From Oscillospiraceae bacterium (GTDB taxonomy: Bacteria > Bacillota > Clostridia > Oscillospirales > Acutalibacteraceae), in the NCBI GenBank assembly GCA_022763825.1, contig JALEQX010000040.1, positions 1-42,124 on the forward strand: a stretch of 42,124 nt of DNA. Direction: 5' to 3'. Below are positions 16,501-24,781 of the stretch, piece after piece (the stretch's first letter is position 1; each line of letters starts with the position of its first letter). A program made the translations under genes and the position numbers. The notes under the pieces were generated by a model. It ran no database searches. It was not told where the DNA came from and saw only the letters and a list, made by a program, of their open reading frames with translations.

Positions 16501-16901
16501 TCCTGTTTCACTCCGCACTGGGAGAATTCGTCGGCGGCGCCGAGCAGTCCGCCCACGGCGTTTCCCGTTGTGCACCGAGAGAAAATATCGAGCGAATCGC
16601 TGACGCTCTCGACAGCCGTGCTCATAATAACCCTCCGGCTGTTTTCGTCGGCGGCAGGCTTACGGTCGGGGTAAAATACGTCCGTGATTTTTTTTGCAAG
16701 CCTTTTGAAGCTGAGCACGTCGGCTCTGTCGGTTTTGTCCGCGCCGACGAGCGAGAGAATGTCGCTCTCGCTTCTGAATGAATCCTGCTCCGGGGTTATA
16801 AATAAAATATCGCCCGAACCCGAGAGAATCATCTCGGCGATTATATTTTTAATTTTGTAGGTTTTTCCGCTCCCGGCTTTGCCGTAGATAATTTTCAGCA
16901 T
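13569..16901 (-). CDS. addB: AddB, ATP-dependent nuclease subunit B
   Basis: 1110 aa, family-typical length. It has an N-terminal Walker A motif (GKAGSGKT, residues about 6-13), an inactivated helicase body and a C-terminal RecB-type nuclease domain (VRVIDYKTGGKDF). The four cysteines of the iron-sulfur staple are visible: one in YHKCPFRYFC and three in TCEFCDYRAVCC. In the complex AddB recognises Chi and cuts one strand. It is translated ahead of addA, with a 14-nt overlap. The start ATG at 16901 has only a weak ribosome site (GGTGAT). The gene begins 39 nt after the GH2 gene with no terminator between, so it may be read from the GH2 promoter. Confidence 0.96.
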   Translation of the reverse strand: MLKIIYGKAGSGKTYKIKNIIAEMILSGSGDILFITPEQDSFRSESDILSLVGADKTDRADVLSFKRLAKKITDVFYPDRKPAADENSRRVIMSTAVESVSDSLDIFSRCTTGNAVGGLLGAADEFSQCGVKQDELKNACIKTGNEILEKKAEELNLIFSAYNAILSERFSDASDELTLCAEAVLNTDILNNKTVFIDGFSGFTAQEYALISALIQKCRDVYIAVCCDAVSGKKNVTDVFYYTFGTVSRLKSTAKRLNVKISAEKCEYETEKSDELKILSDNIYSPVPETFNGNTNRVTLCRANDPADEASFISCTIRRLVREKGYRYSDFAVIGRGEKFSKYFPAQFKKYGVRFFEDETSLMKNEPLVRLADGALYCAVKNFDTEHILKCLKTSLYTDLTESETADIENYTVVWDISPAQWLSDWTRHPDGYGFEINDRVKKRLDKLNESRRKIVAPIIKLKNDIESSESASDYIKALYDFLIYSSADKNMLKTAKKLCQNRREDLALRSERVWDDFMALLDSFNNALSDRKVSPKRFYELFKVFTDKAETGDIPREKDRVTVGDALRIRIENIKVAFIAGANEGVFPQNNSASFVLTGSERRELKKNSIELYEDGEVFASKERYLVYRCVSTPADMLFVSCTSSDMTGTDTCESEILREVKRIVPECTEIQTVELSPLERTETYTSAFETAAANFTVETSEAESVREFIRKNGDFKGNVLALERASHRQTAKIEKRENAENLFGKDMYLSPSAIEDYHKCPFRYFCKFGLRVKALKKAELNSAVHGLVVHYVLENMFRFHTNKELIKMDENERRSEIKKYAEEYVLTQMSGESDTRLDYRLRRIEETIDVILRRLIAEFSMCEFETADVELNIGKDGEVREYTLALPGGGTISLHGIVDRVDVMKTDNESFVRVIDYKTGGKDFKLSDVPYGLNLQMLIYLMCLWQNGGDRYGNVVPAGVLYLPAKLGDISLGRNAGQEKIDETRINNGRMNGVILCDERVISGMDSSGTGVFLSNKIIKNGKLGNYALTYDKFIKLKEAVDEAVIKTAEELHSGEIEIKPTLSHPYERTCEFCDYRAVCCREDGGDENIIGTDESWLFGEDEKNGGR

Positions 16902-16940
16902 AACATTATCACCGATTTTGTTTGAGCTTTATAATATTGT

Positions 16941-19091
16941 TTACATATTTAATATTTTCTTTGTCTGTTCGTGTTTTTCGTGTTTTAATAAAAGCGTATA
17001 CGAATTTTCCTCGCCCTTGTCGGTTTTCAGTGTGAGCGTGATTTCGTCCGAGTCCGATTCCGGCAGTATCATTCTGAGGGTCGGACCGATTTTATTCGTG
17101 CGCTCTTTGACTTCGCCCGCTTCCCACGTAAGCAGTTCGTACGTTTCGTTTCCTATCGTGAGATACGCCGTGATTTTTCTGTGAACGCATTCGTTCGAAT
17201 CGTTTAAAAGCCATATTTCCGACGAGAATATTTCGCCCTCTTTAAAGTCGAATTTCGGAATTCTCGCGCTTGCAAGCACGCTTCTAAGCGAATCCCTCAC
17301 CGCATAATATGCAGGCTTCTTTTTGAGCGGATATTCCATAAGCGAATTATTCGCCGCCGTAATCCACGGCTCGTTAAAGCACCAGTTTATCGCCATTGAA
17401 CAATACGGCCATTGCCTGCGGGCTTCCTCGAACGCGCCCTTATAGCCGACCGCCTGCATTTTCTGCGTGCGCTCGACGGCTGTTTCGACGTCTCCGACCT
17501 CGCCGAAATAATATTCGAGCGTTTCGGGACTGCTCCAGCGCGATTCTCCCCACGCTCCGAACGCGTGATGATGAACCCACGATTTCGTCGGGGAGAGCGA
17601 TTGAATCTCCTCGGGCGGAATTATTTTTTTAAGGTTTTCGACGCTCGAAATCGACGGAACACCAAACTCGCTGTACGCGGTGCATTTCGAATTATTAAAT
17701 ACCTCGAACACGTCTTTTCCGTCGTCGTATCTGAAAAGATAACCGCCGTGACCCATTCCGGCAATCGGCGAGGTCATCATAAACGGTCTCGATTCGTCGA
17801 GTTCATAGCATATTGAGTTTAATAATCTCAGCGGCTTCGACTGGTCGTCCATTCCGCTCCAGTCGTTGAAAAGCTCGTTGCCTCCGCACCAGAACGCAAG
17901 GCATGCGTGTGAGCGGAGCTTCTTTATTATCGAGCGCGCCTCTCTGTTTAAAATTTCGAGGTAATGCTCATCGTCGGGGTAGTTGTTGCACGCGAGCATG
18001 AACTCCTGCCAGACGAGAATTCCGTACTCGTCGCACGAAGAATAAAACGCGTCCTTCGTAATGCCCGAACCGCCCCATACTCTTATGATATTCATATTCG
18101 CTTCGTATGCCGATTTAACCGTTTCAATGAGCGTTTCGTCCGTAGTATTTCCGACAAACAGCTCTGAATTTACGTAGTTCGAGCCCTTTGCGAATATTCT
18201 CCTGCCGTTTAACTCAATCGTAATCGGCGCGGGGTAACGGCTTTTGGGAAACTCGGTGAGTATCTGCGCGCCTTCGTTTTTTACAAGTCTCAGCGTTTTG
18301 AATCCTATTTTTCCTGTTTTTTCGTCCGTCCGGCTTTTTGCCGTCCAGGTGTAGAGATACGGCTCGCCCTGACCCGCGCACCACCACAGATTTACGTCGT
18401 TTAATGTAAATTCGTTGTTTTTTGACTCGTAAACGGTTTTTCCGTCCGCGTCTTTCAGCGTATATAAAACTTCGTCTTTACATTCCGTTTTAAAACGCAC
18501 TTTCGCCGTACGGGTATTGACGTCGAGCGTATAAAACGGCTCGCACGACTCTATGAAATACTCGTCCCGCGTTTCAATGTACGAATCGAGCCACATGCCC
18601 GATATGAGCAGTCTCGGGTTCCAGTCCCAGCCGTAGCAGAACGGCGGTTTGCAGCTGTGCGAAGCCTCGTCGCGGGTGTCCTTTTCGCCCGGTCCGTTCT
18701 TGGGATGGGGATAAATTACGACCTTTATTTCCGTTTTCCTACCGTCATCAATTTGACTCATTAGTTCTAATGAGACGGGTGTGTACATGCCTTCGTTTTC
18801 GTAGATTTTTTCCTCGTTTATATAAACGGCGTACGAATAGTCAATGCCCTCTGCGGTGAAAAACGCGCGTTCGTTTTCCTTTTTGTTAAATTCGGCAAAA
18901 CAGCGGTATTCCCATGTGAAATTTTCCGTCTTTCTTAAAATCTCCGAATTGTCCGAGTACATTATGTCCCCGGCGTTTATGTATTTAAGATAATCTCTCT
19001 GTACGTTTCCCGGCACGTCTGCATGAAACCATTCCGTTTTTGAATTATCGGGTTTTACCGCGCGGGCTTCCCACTGCTGATGATAGCGCAT
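16941..19091 (-). CDS. GH2 beta-mannosidase-like glycoside hydrolase
   Basis: 716 aa, somewhat shorter than typical GH2 beta-mannosidases (about 820). No signal peptide, so cytoplasmic. The N-terminal jelly roll starts directly with WEARAVKPDNSKTEWFHADVPGNVQRDYL, and the immunoglobulin-like part follows. The catalytic TIM barrel shows FWCGGNELFND (Glu acid/base) and YSEFGVPS (Glu nucleophile), with KGSNYVNSELF and NIIRVWGGSG ahead of them; both are typical of the mannosidase branch. It would release terminal beta-mannose from imported mannooligosaccharides or N-glycan cores. Promoter at 19121-19149; AAGGAG 9 nt before the ATG. The shortness seems to lie in the C-terminal accessory domain. Its stop is also followed by a TAAACAATATT repeat-like sequence. 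Confidence 0.88.
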   Translation of the reverse strand: MRYHQQWEARAVKPDNSKTEWFHADVPGNVQRDYLKYINAGDIMYSDNSEILRKTENFTWEYRCFAEFNKKENERAFFTAEGIDYSYAVYINEEKIYENEGMYTPVSLELMSQIDDGRKTEIKVVIYPHPKNGPGEKDTRDEASHSCKPPFCYGWDWNPRLLISGMWLDSYIETRDEYFIESCEPFYTLDVNTRTAKVRFKTECKDEVLYTLKDADGKTVYESKNNEFTLNDVNLWWCAGQGEPYLYTWTAKSRTDEKTGKIGFKTLRLVKNEGAQILTEFPKSRYPAPITIELNGRRIFAKGSNYVNSELFVGNTTDETLIETVKSAYEANMNIIRVWGGSGITKDAFYSSCDEYGILVWQEFMLACNNYPDDEHYLEILNREARSIIKKLRSHACLAFWCGGNELFNDWSGMDDQSKPLRLLNSICYELDESRPFMMTSPIAGMGHGGYLFRYDDGKDVFEVFNNSKCTAYSEFGVPSISSVENLKKIIPPEEIQSLSPTKSWVHHHAFGAWGESRWSSPETLEYYFGEVGDVETAVERTQKMQAVGYKGAFEEARRQWPYCSMAINWCFNEPWITAANNSLMEYPLKKKPAYYAVRDSLRSVLASARIPKFDFKEGEIFSSEIWLLNDSNECVHRKITAYLTIGNETYELLTWEAGEVKERTNKIGPTLRMILPESDSDEITLTLKTDKGEENSYTLLLKHEKHEQTKKILNM

Positions 19092-19120
19092 ATCGAGCTC
19101 TCCTTTTGTTTTATGAATTC

Positions 19121-19149
19121 ATTTTATAATAATTCGCGGTATTCGTCAA
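19121..19149 (-). promoter_or_regulatory. Promoter of the GH2 gene
   Basis: Minus strand TTGACG (19149-19144), 17-nt spacer, TAAAAT (19126-19121). Confidence 0.65.
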
Positions 19150-19153
19150 CAAT

Positions 19154-19188
19154 AAAACCGTCCCGAAAAAAATACGGAACGGTTTTTT
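19154..19188 (-). terminator. Terminator after the M28 peptidase gene
   Basis: AAAACCGTCCCG pairs with CGGAACGGTTTT (one bulge) around an AAAAAATA loop. U-tail possible in both directions. It separates the peptidase transcript from the GH2 promoter. Confidence 0.75.
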
Positions 19189-19220
19189 GTACTATGCGTT
19201 ATATATTACGTATTATGTAA

Positions 19221-20507
19221 TTAATCGTTATCCTCGCCGGCAAACTTGATTATCGTGTTGAGGATAATTTCGTAGCCCGTCTTGATAGTCTCGGGAACGA
19301 GTCTGTCATAGCTGTCGCGTCTGTTGTGGTAGTAGTCCGCGGGCGCGGGATCCATTGCCGCGAGAGTTGCCGCTCTGATACCCGCCTGAGCGTAAGCCGC
19401 CGCGTCGGACGAGCCGAAGAATACATTTGCGTACTTGAGATTATCGTGACCCATTTCAGCCGCCGCCTCTCTGACTATAGAGCAAAGCTCCTGGTCAAGC
19501 TTGACGGTGCCGGTCATGTCCTTATTGTAAACATTGAGATCCTTAAGGTCGGTGAGCGTGTCTACGCAGAGAACGACGGTCTCTACGTTCGGATCGGTAA
19601 GTTCGTCGTGATGCGCCTTTGCATAAGCCTTTGCGCCTCTGAGTCCCGCTTCCTCTCCGTCGGTTATCATGCAGACAACCTCTGTGTTTTCGAATTTGAG
19701 ATCCATTTCATCGAGCATTTTAAGTGCGCAGACAGCCGCGAGGGTACCCGTCAGGTTGTCGTTCGCGCCGGGGGAAAGAATGGAGAAGTTAATGAATCTG
19801 TTGAGCAGAAACATGCCTATGAGCGTAAGAGCGTGAACGGGGAACGCAGCGTCGGTGATGAAGTCTGCAATTTTGCTCTTTTTGCCGGAAGCCGAGAGAA
19901 CCGCTGAAGTCGACGAGAGAACCGCTGAGATTATTGCGGTGACAATCGACGTACCCATGAACGGTCCCATGAGTTTGCCCTTGCCGTAGTAAATATGTCT
20001 CCACTCGTAAGCGGTGTCGATGTGTCCGCTTATGATAATGCGCTTTTTGGTCTCGCCCTTTGCCTTGCGGACTGCAATCATGTTGCTTCCGTCTGCCTTG
20101 GGATAGAATTTATCGAGAAGCTCTCTGTAAAACAGGAATTCGCCCGCCGTGATTCCGAGCGAAACAAGGTCTACGCCCGCGATAAGAGCGTGGGGAAGAG
20201 TTTTTCCCGCCTTTGATTTGGGTTTAAGTCCGTATTTTATCGCGCCTGCGCCGAGAATCGAAGCTCCGACAGCCGTGCTTACTCCCTTTGTAAAGTGGAG
20301 AAACGCCTTAGGTGCCATCTCATAGGATTCGTAATGAATCTCGTCGGCAAACTTTTCGAGTTCTTTTTCGAGAATTTTCTGCGCTTCCTTTGCCTCTTTG
20401 CTTCCCGATTCTCTCGGGCCTACTTTTTTTACGATTTCGGTAATTTTATCCACAGAATATTTAACACTGTCGGATATAACCTTGTCGTCGATTCTTTTAA
20501 CTGCCAT
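19221..20507 (-). CDS. M28-family metallopeptidase with embedded membrane segments
   Basis: 428 aa. Zinc-ligand pattern of M28 aminopeptidases: H162 and D164 (GHIDTA), D250 (GANDNLTG), E285/E286 (DGEEAGLRG), an Asp in VLCVDTLTD (about 320) and a His in YYHNRRDSYD (about 394). Unusually, four hydrophobic stretches lie within the fold: about 76-94, 104-126, 183-206 and 220-245. The last two sit between the first His ligand and the bridging Asp. No signal peptide. It may be a membrane-associated peptidase whose zinc-site loops pass through or lie on the membrane. The start has AAGGAGAGG; promoter at 20580-20608, terminator at 19154-19188, so it is monocistronic. Substrate unknown. Confidence 0.85.
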   Translation of the reverse strand: MAVKRIDDKVISDSVKYSVDKITEIVKKVGPRESGSKEAKEAQKILEKELEKFADEIHYESYEMAPKAFLHFTKGVSTAVGASILGAGAIKYGLKPKSKAGKTLPHALIAGVDLVSLGITAGEFLFYRELLDKFYPKADGSNMIAVRKAKGETKKRIIISGHIDTAYEWRHIYYGKGKLMGPFMGTSIVTAIISAVLSSTSAVLSASGKKSKIADFITDAAFPVHALTLIGMFLLNRFINFSILSPGANDNLTGTLAAVCALKMLDEMDLKFENTEVVCMITDGEEAGLRGAKAYAKAHHDELTDPNVETVVLCVDTLTDLKDLNVYNKDMTGTVKLDQELCSIVREAAAEMGHDNLKYANVFFGSSDAAAYAQAGIRAATLAAMDPAPADYYHNRRDSYDRLVPETIKTGYEIILNTIIKFAGEDND

Positions 20508-20579
20508 GTTTCCTCTCCTTAAAACGTTACTTTCATACCTCTCTGCGTCAGCATTGAAAAAAATGCAATATGATTTTCT

Positions 20580-20608
20580 ATTTTATATGCATTGAAATAA
20601 AATTGCAA
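20580..20608 (-). promoter_or_regulatory. Promoter of the M28 peptidase gene
   Basis: Minus strand TTGCAA (20608-20603), 17-nt spacer, TAAAAT (20585-20580). Confidence 0.6.
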
Positions 20609-20668
20609 CAATTATTTAATAATATTTTTAAATTATGTAACAAATATTCATAAACTGTTCATTAATTA

Positions 20669-20696
20669 TTGTATTTTTAAACAAAATAGATATAAT
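20669..20696 (+). promoter_or_regulatory. Promoter of the four-paralog cassette
   Basis: TTGTAT (20669-20674), 16-nt spacer, TATAAT (20691-20696), followed by a 5' leader of about 80 nt that ends in GAGGAG before the first gene. The leader shows no obvious riboswitch fold. Confidence 0.6.
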
Positions 20697-20786
20697 GTGT
20701 TTGCCTGTTACTAACTTTTTATTGCAAAGGTTTCAAGGTTATGTTAAGATATGTACTGTATAAATATTATGAGGAGTAATATATAT

Positions 20787-21758
20787 ATGGATTATAAATT
20801 TATAATAATTATATTAATTGTGATTCTCGCCGTCGTAATTATCGCAGTATCGGCTGTTAAGTCGAAAAAGAAGAAGGCTCAGAGTGAGAATAAGTCCCTC
20901 GCGCCCATGCCCGAGGTGTCGAAAGATACGTTAAACCTCGTTAACGACGTTTACGACGAGGTGAAAAAAGAAAGGGAGGAATCTCTGAAGGCGATTTCCG
21001 ACGAGGCTGTACCGCCGATGGACGACATACTTTTAAACGATATCGACCCGGAGCTGTTAAACGATATTGATCCCGAGTTTCTTACGGAACTTACGTCGTC
21101 GGATTCCGATTCCGCCCTCAGAGCCGAGAAAACCGAGGGTCACGACGAGATTACCTCGCTTGTTTCCGTCGTGGATAAAGAAGACGAAAAAACCGAGTGC
21201 GGTTCTCTGCCCGAGTGCGTAAAGGCGTACCTTGAAAACAGCTATTATCTAAAGGGCAGGTCGTTTTCCGAAAAGCAGATAAAGAATACGTTTATCGCCA
21301 TAGAGGGAAATGACGTAAGACTCAGCACGAATATCGACTCAAGGGAAATTGAGGTCATCATAAAGGATTCGAACGTTTATCTCGTAAATCCCGTAAATAA
21401 AAAGTACATGGAAATGTCCAAAAAGCTGATGAAAATGCTCGGCAAGGGCGAGGATGATTTTGATTTTAATTCCGTAGGAGTTTCGGAAAATATGAGAAAT
21501 TCCGCGTGCTTGAAATTCCCTGCGTCCGTCGACGGCTTAACATGCGACTGCTATGAATTCAAAACGGACGAAAGAGTGCTGAAACTCTACGTTTCGACCG
21601 AGGGAGAATTTAAACTGATGATGAATTACGACGTCTCCGGCGAACTTGTCAGCGCGCTTAAAACAGATGAATTTATCCCGCATGCCGGCAGTGATTATAT
21701 AAATTTCGATTCACTTAAAAAAGTAGGAATGATGGCGTTTTTCTCCGATATGGTATGA
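20787..21758 (+). CDS. Cassette protein 1: membrane-anchored paralog without zinc ribbon
   Basis: 323 aa from the ATG at 20787, which follows GAGGAG by 10 nt; upstream in-frame Met codons have no ribosome site. One hydrophobic helix (residues 4-23) is followed at once by KSKKKK, then an acidic linker with the near-repeat LLNDIDPELLNDIDPEFL (about 85-103). The C-terminal 180 residues match the other three cassette proteins: VYLVNPVNKKYMEM, a Cys-Tyr pair (CDCYEF) and an IPHAGSDYINF end. By the positive-inside rule the Lys cluster after the helix would put the C-domain in the cytoplasm, opposite to paralogs 2-4. The fold pattern (beta strands around YLVNP..KKY) recalls LolA/LppX-type lipid-carrier lipoproteins, but there is no lipobox. 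Function unknown. Confidence 0.8.
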   Translation: MDYKFIIIILIVILAVVIIAVSAVKSKKKKAQSENKSLAPMPEVSKDTLNLVNDVYDEVKKEREESLKAISDEAVPPMDDILLNDIDPELLNDIDPEFLTELTSSDSDSALRAEKTEGHDEITSLVSVVDKEDEKTECGSLPECVKAYLENSYYLKGRSFSEKQIKNTFIAIEGNDVRLSTNIDSREIEVIIKDSNVYLVNPVNKKYMEMSKKLMKMLGKGEDDFDFNSVGVSENMRNSACLKFPASVDGLTCDCYEFKTDERVLKLYVSTEGEFKLMMNYDVSGELVSALKTDEFIPHAGSDYINFDSLKKVGMMAFFSDMV

Positions 21759-21768
21759 GAGGTGCATG

Positions 21769-22665
21769 ATGGCTTCCGACGAAAAAAAGAATTCCGTCCC
21801 GTCGGATTCGACGGATATTGATGAAAAAAAGCATAAAAAAAATAAAAAAGAAAAAGAAATCAACGGTGTTGTTATCGTAAATAAAAAAGGTCCTTCGGCA
21901 AAGCCCGTTATTATGGGGATTGTGCTTGTTATTCTCATCGCTGCGACTGTAGGAGCCATTACATATTTTATTGAAAATAAACCCGAAATGCCGAGCGAAA
22001 CAGCCGTCGAAACGACCGTTAATACCGTGCAGAGCGGTAATTTGCTCGACACTCCCGCTCAGGCGACCGCTCCGCTGACAACCGTTCCCGAGGTTACAGA
22101 ACCGAAGGTAGTGCTTGATTCCGACGCCGAAACGTTCGCCTCGGGCACATATACGCTCGACGGCACGGTTTATGTTTCGGGCGGTTCGGGCGGTTACGCC
22201 GTCAGCATCGCAAGCTCTCGGACGTATACGGAAATTTCGGGTCTGTGCTCGGGCATGTGGCTCGGCGTTATGAAAAAGAACGGACAGAAATATCTGCTTG
22301 ACAACGAGAGTAAAACGTATATAGACTTCACCGAGGAAGCGTATGAAAAACTCGGCGTCGATAAAATTCCCTATGACGTAGACCTTCCGGGCGATATTTC
22401 GTCGTGTGAATTCAAGCGTGCAGACGTTCTGTTAAACAACGACAGCGCGGTTTGTTACGGAGTCGACTATAACGGCGGTCACGCAGATATCTACACGGTG
22501 AACGGAGTTCTCAAACAGTTCGTAATATTTGCCGAGGACTACACCCCGCTTTATGAGGTTATCGTTAACAGCATATCCCCCGCCGTACCCTCAGACCGTA
22601 TTACCGCATCGGGATTTGCTAAGAGCACGTCAATTTTCTCGTTTTTCAGTGCGCTTGCCTCATAA
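21769..22665 (+). CDS. Cassette protein 2: membrane-anchored paralog with Lys-rich N-terminus
   Basis: 298 aa from the second of two adjacent ATGs (21769), which is better spaced from AGAGG than 21766. A highly charged N-terminal tail (KKHKKNKKEKE) leads to a membrane helix at residues 46-67, so N-in, C-out. A Thr/Val/Pro linker follows, then the shared C-terminal domain (about 120-298): QKYLLDNESKTYIDF, the conserved Cys-Tyr (AVCYGVD) and VPSDRITASGFAKSTSIFSF at the end. The domain begins with TFASGTYTLDGTVYV. It starts 10 nt after gene 1. No zinc ribbon here. No enzymatic motif is visible; the domain looks like a ligand-binding or structural beta-rich module. Confidence 0.8.
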   Translation: MASDEKKNSVPSDSTDIDEKKHKKNKKEKEINGVVIVNKKGPSAKPVIMGIVLVILIAATVGAITYFIENKPEMPSETAVETTVNTVQSGNLLDTPAQATAPLTTVPEVTEPKVVLDSDAETFASGTYTLDGTVYVSGGSGGYAVSIASSRTYTEISGLCSGMWLGVMKKNGQKYLLDNESKTYIDFTEEAYEKLGVDKIPYDVDLPGDISSCEFKRADVLLNNDSAVCYGVDYNGGHADIYTVNGVLKQFVIFAEDYTPLYEVIVNSISPAVPSDRITASGFAKSTSIFSFFSALAS

Positions 22666-22730
22666 AATGCAGGTCTTTACAATAATAATTAATCGGAACG
22701 TCATGTTCCGTATGAGGAATGATATAACTA

Positions 22731-23696
22731 ATGAAATGTAAAAACTGCGGTCACGAGATGATCGACGGAGTTTACCGTTGCATGAACTGCGGGGCGTTTG
22801 CGCCCGACCCGTATTCGGATTCGGACGGCGGTCATAAGCAGGAGGACGATTTTTCCATAACCGATAAAATCAACAACTCCGCCGTACAGTCCGTTTCGAA
22901 AACGAGCAGTCAGGTCGACCCGTTAAAAATACTTAAACCGATTATAATATGTCTTGTCTGCGTTATCGCAGTGTGCGCCGTTGTGCTTATAGTTTTGCAG
23001 AAAAAGCCCTCGGCTTCAAACGACGCCCGGACAACGGTTCCCGCACAGACCGGGGTAACAACGTCGAATGTTCAGAACAATCAGCAGGCGATAGCCGACG
23101 AGCATTTACAGCAAAATAACGCAAACACGCCCGAGTATAAGGCGTATTCGTGCGAAGGTTTTGTCGCTCTTATTTCGAATTCTTTTTACATGGTATGCAC
23201 CGTTCCGGATTCTTCGGGAGCCGAGACGAATTTCTCGATTGCCGTGTCGGGTTCGGACAGCGAAATTTCGTACGATATGGATTCTATGAAAATCGCGCTT
23301 ATGAATTTAAACGGCGAAACGTACCTTGTAAATCCTAAAAACAATACGTATGTCAACGCTTCGAAAACGATGCTTTCCATGATGGGAATCAGTGACGATG
23401 ATTTAAGTTTTGATATGATGTGGCCGGATAAAAATACGAAATTTACATTCGAGGACTCTCAATATGATTCAAAGGACGCAGTCTGCTGTACATATACGGA
23501 TTCCGACGGCGTTCTGACGAAAATTTATATAGTCGACTCGAAAATTGTCGACATAGATTCCTGCGACTCTTCCGGAAACGCCGTAAGCAGTATTAAAGTT
23601 TCGACTCTTACGGGCAGTATTCCCGCGGATCAGCTGACGCTCACGGGAAAACAGACAGCAGGCATGATGAATTTCATAACAAATCTGATGAACTAA
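22731..23696 (+). CDS. Cassette protein 3: zinc ribbon, membrane helix and shared extracellular domain
   Basis: 321 aa. N-terminal zinc ribbon with C3, C6, C17 and C20 (MKCKNCGHEM...YRCMNCG). Then an Asp-rich tail, a membrane helix at residues 69-90, a Thr/Asn/Gln linker, and the shared C-terminal domain from about 140: GETYLVNPKNNTYVNASK, AVCCTYTDSDG and IPADQLTLTGKQTAGMMNF. Predicted topology is zinc ribbon inside and domain outside. The gap of 65 nt from gene 2 contains a small CGGAAC/GTTCCG hairpin (22694-22710), which may tune expression of genes 3 and 4. The ribosome site (GAGGA) is 12 nt from the ATG, rather far. Zinc-ribbon plus single-helix proteins are common in Clostridia; this C-domain I cannot name. 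Confidence 0.8.
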   Translation: MKCKNCGHEMIDGVYRCMNCGAFAPDPYSDSDGGHKQEDDFSITDKINNSAVQSVSKTSSQVDPLKILKPIIICLVCVIAVCAVVLIVLQKKPSASNDARTTVPAQTGVTTSNVQNNQQAIADEHLQQNNANTPEYKAYSCEGFVALISNSFYMVCTVPDSSGAETNFSIAVSGSDSEISYDMDSMKIALMNLNGETYLVNPKNNTYVNASKTMLSMMGISDDDLSFDMMWPDKNTKFTFEDSQYDSKDAVCCTYTDSDGVLTKIYIVDSKIVDIDSCDSSGNAVSSIKVSTLTGSIPADQLTLTGKQTAGMMNFITNLMN

Positions 23697-23709
23697 GGAG
23701 GAACATCAA

Positions 23710-24753
23710 ATGAACTGTAAAAAATGCGGTAAGGAAATTCCCGAGGGCAGAGAGTACTGCGCCGACTGCGAAAGAGAAATTGCTCTTGCGGATATGGCGG
23801 CGGGCGCTCAGAACAACGTCCCCGACGGAAAAAAGGGACTGAGCAAAAAGGCGATAGGCATTATAATCGCGGTATGCGCCGTTGTCGTAATCGCCGTCGT
23901 CACCCTCATAATTGTATTTTCAAATAAAAACGATTCAGGCAACGAGCCGAGCAGTATAAGAGAATACGTAAGTTTTTACACCGACGAGAGCGGAAACGAA
24001 AAACAGGTTATTGTTACCGAGAAGGTTCCCGCCGAGGAAGGTAAAATTGACAACGAAAACAATCAGAATATCGGCAATAACGACAATGTAAACACGCCCG
24101 TAACCAAAAAACCGACGACCACCGTTCCTGCCGAGAATCCCAATAAAATCGGCAACGAGGTCAAGGAGGATAAGGTTAAAGTTGAGAGCAAGGTTCAGAA
24201 TTCTCTGACTGCGTTTTTCAGCGGTAAATTCTATTACGACGGCGTTATGTACGACCGGTCCGGCGAGACGACGAGAATGAAAATCGCCGTCAGCGGAAAT
24301 GACCTCGAGGCTATAATGTATGACTCGGGTATGGGCGTAAACATGGGCGTTATGCAGTTGGACGGCAAGACGTATATCGTAAATACCGATAAAAAAGAGT
24401 ATATCGAGTTTACAAAAGAGCTCGGCGATATGTTCGGTATTAATACCGAAGACCTTAAGTTTGACGATTTGAGCAAGATGTTTTCTTCTCGCAGTTCCGA
24501 GCCCGACGCCCAGTATTCGACTACCGTCAACGGCAAGGACGCGACCTGCTATGAGTACGTAAGTTCCGATAAGTCCACCATGACCAAATTCTATTTTGTC
24601 GGCAAGGATTTAGTAGAGCTTGACCAGACAGATTCCGACGGCGCGCCTATTTCTCAGACCATGATAAACGAGTTCTCCTATTCGATTCCGTCCGATATGC
24701 TCACACTCAACGGGCTTAACAAGGCATCCTCGATCATGAACATGCTTCAGTGA
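23710..24753 (+). CDS. Cassette protein 4: zinc ribbon, membrane helix and shared extracellular domain
   Basis: 347 aa, preceded by AGGAGG in the 13-nt gap from gene 3. Zinc ribbon C3, C6, C17, C20 with exactly the CX2C-X10-CX2C spacing of paralog 3; membrane helix at about 48-70 preceded by KKGLSKK (N-in); Asn/Thr-rich linker with long polar repeats (about 110-150); then the shared domain: FFSGKFYYDGVMYD, IAVSGNDLEAIMYD, GKTYIVNTDKKEYIEFTKEL, ATCYEYVSSDK and IPSDMLTLNGLNKASSIMNM. Within the family it is the closest match to paralog 3. The transcript probably ends in the hairpin at 24811-24866. Function unknown; the fold resembles LolA/LppX-like carriers only in general pattern. Confidence 0.8.
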   Translation: MNCKKCGKEIPEGREYCADCEREIALADMAAGAQNNVPDGKKGLSKKAIGIIIAVCAVVVIAVVTLIIVFSNKNDSGNEPSSIREYVSFYTDESGNEKQVIVTEKVPAEEGKIDNENNQNIGNNDNVNTPVTKKPTTTVPAENPNKIGNEVKEDKVKVESKVQNSLTAFFSGKFYYDGVMYDRSGETTRMKIAVSGNDLEAIMYDSGMGVNMGVMQLDGKTYIVNTDKKEYIEFTKELGDMFGINTEDLKFDDLSKMFSSRSSEPDAQYSTTVNGKDATCYEYVSSDKSTMTKFYFVGKDLVELDQTDSDGAPISQTMINEFSYSIPSDMLTLNGLNKASSIMNMLQ

Positions 24754-24781
24754 TGCCCAACCGTGCATGACGGCGCAGACC

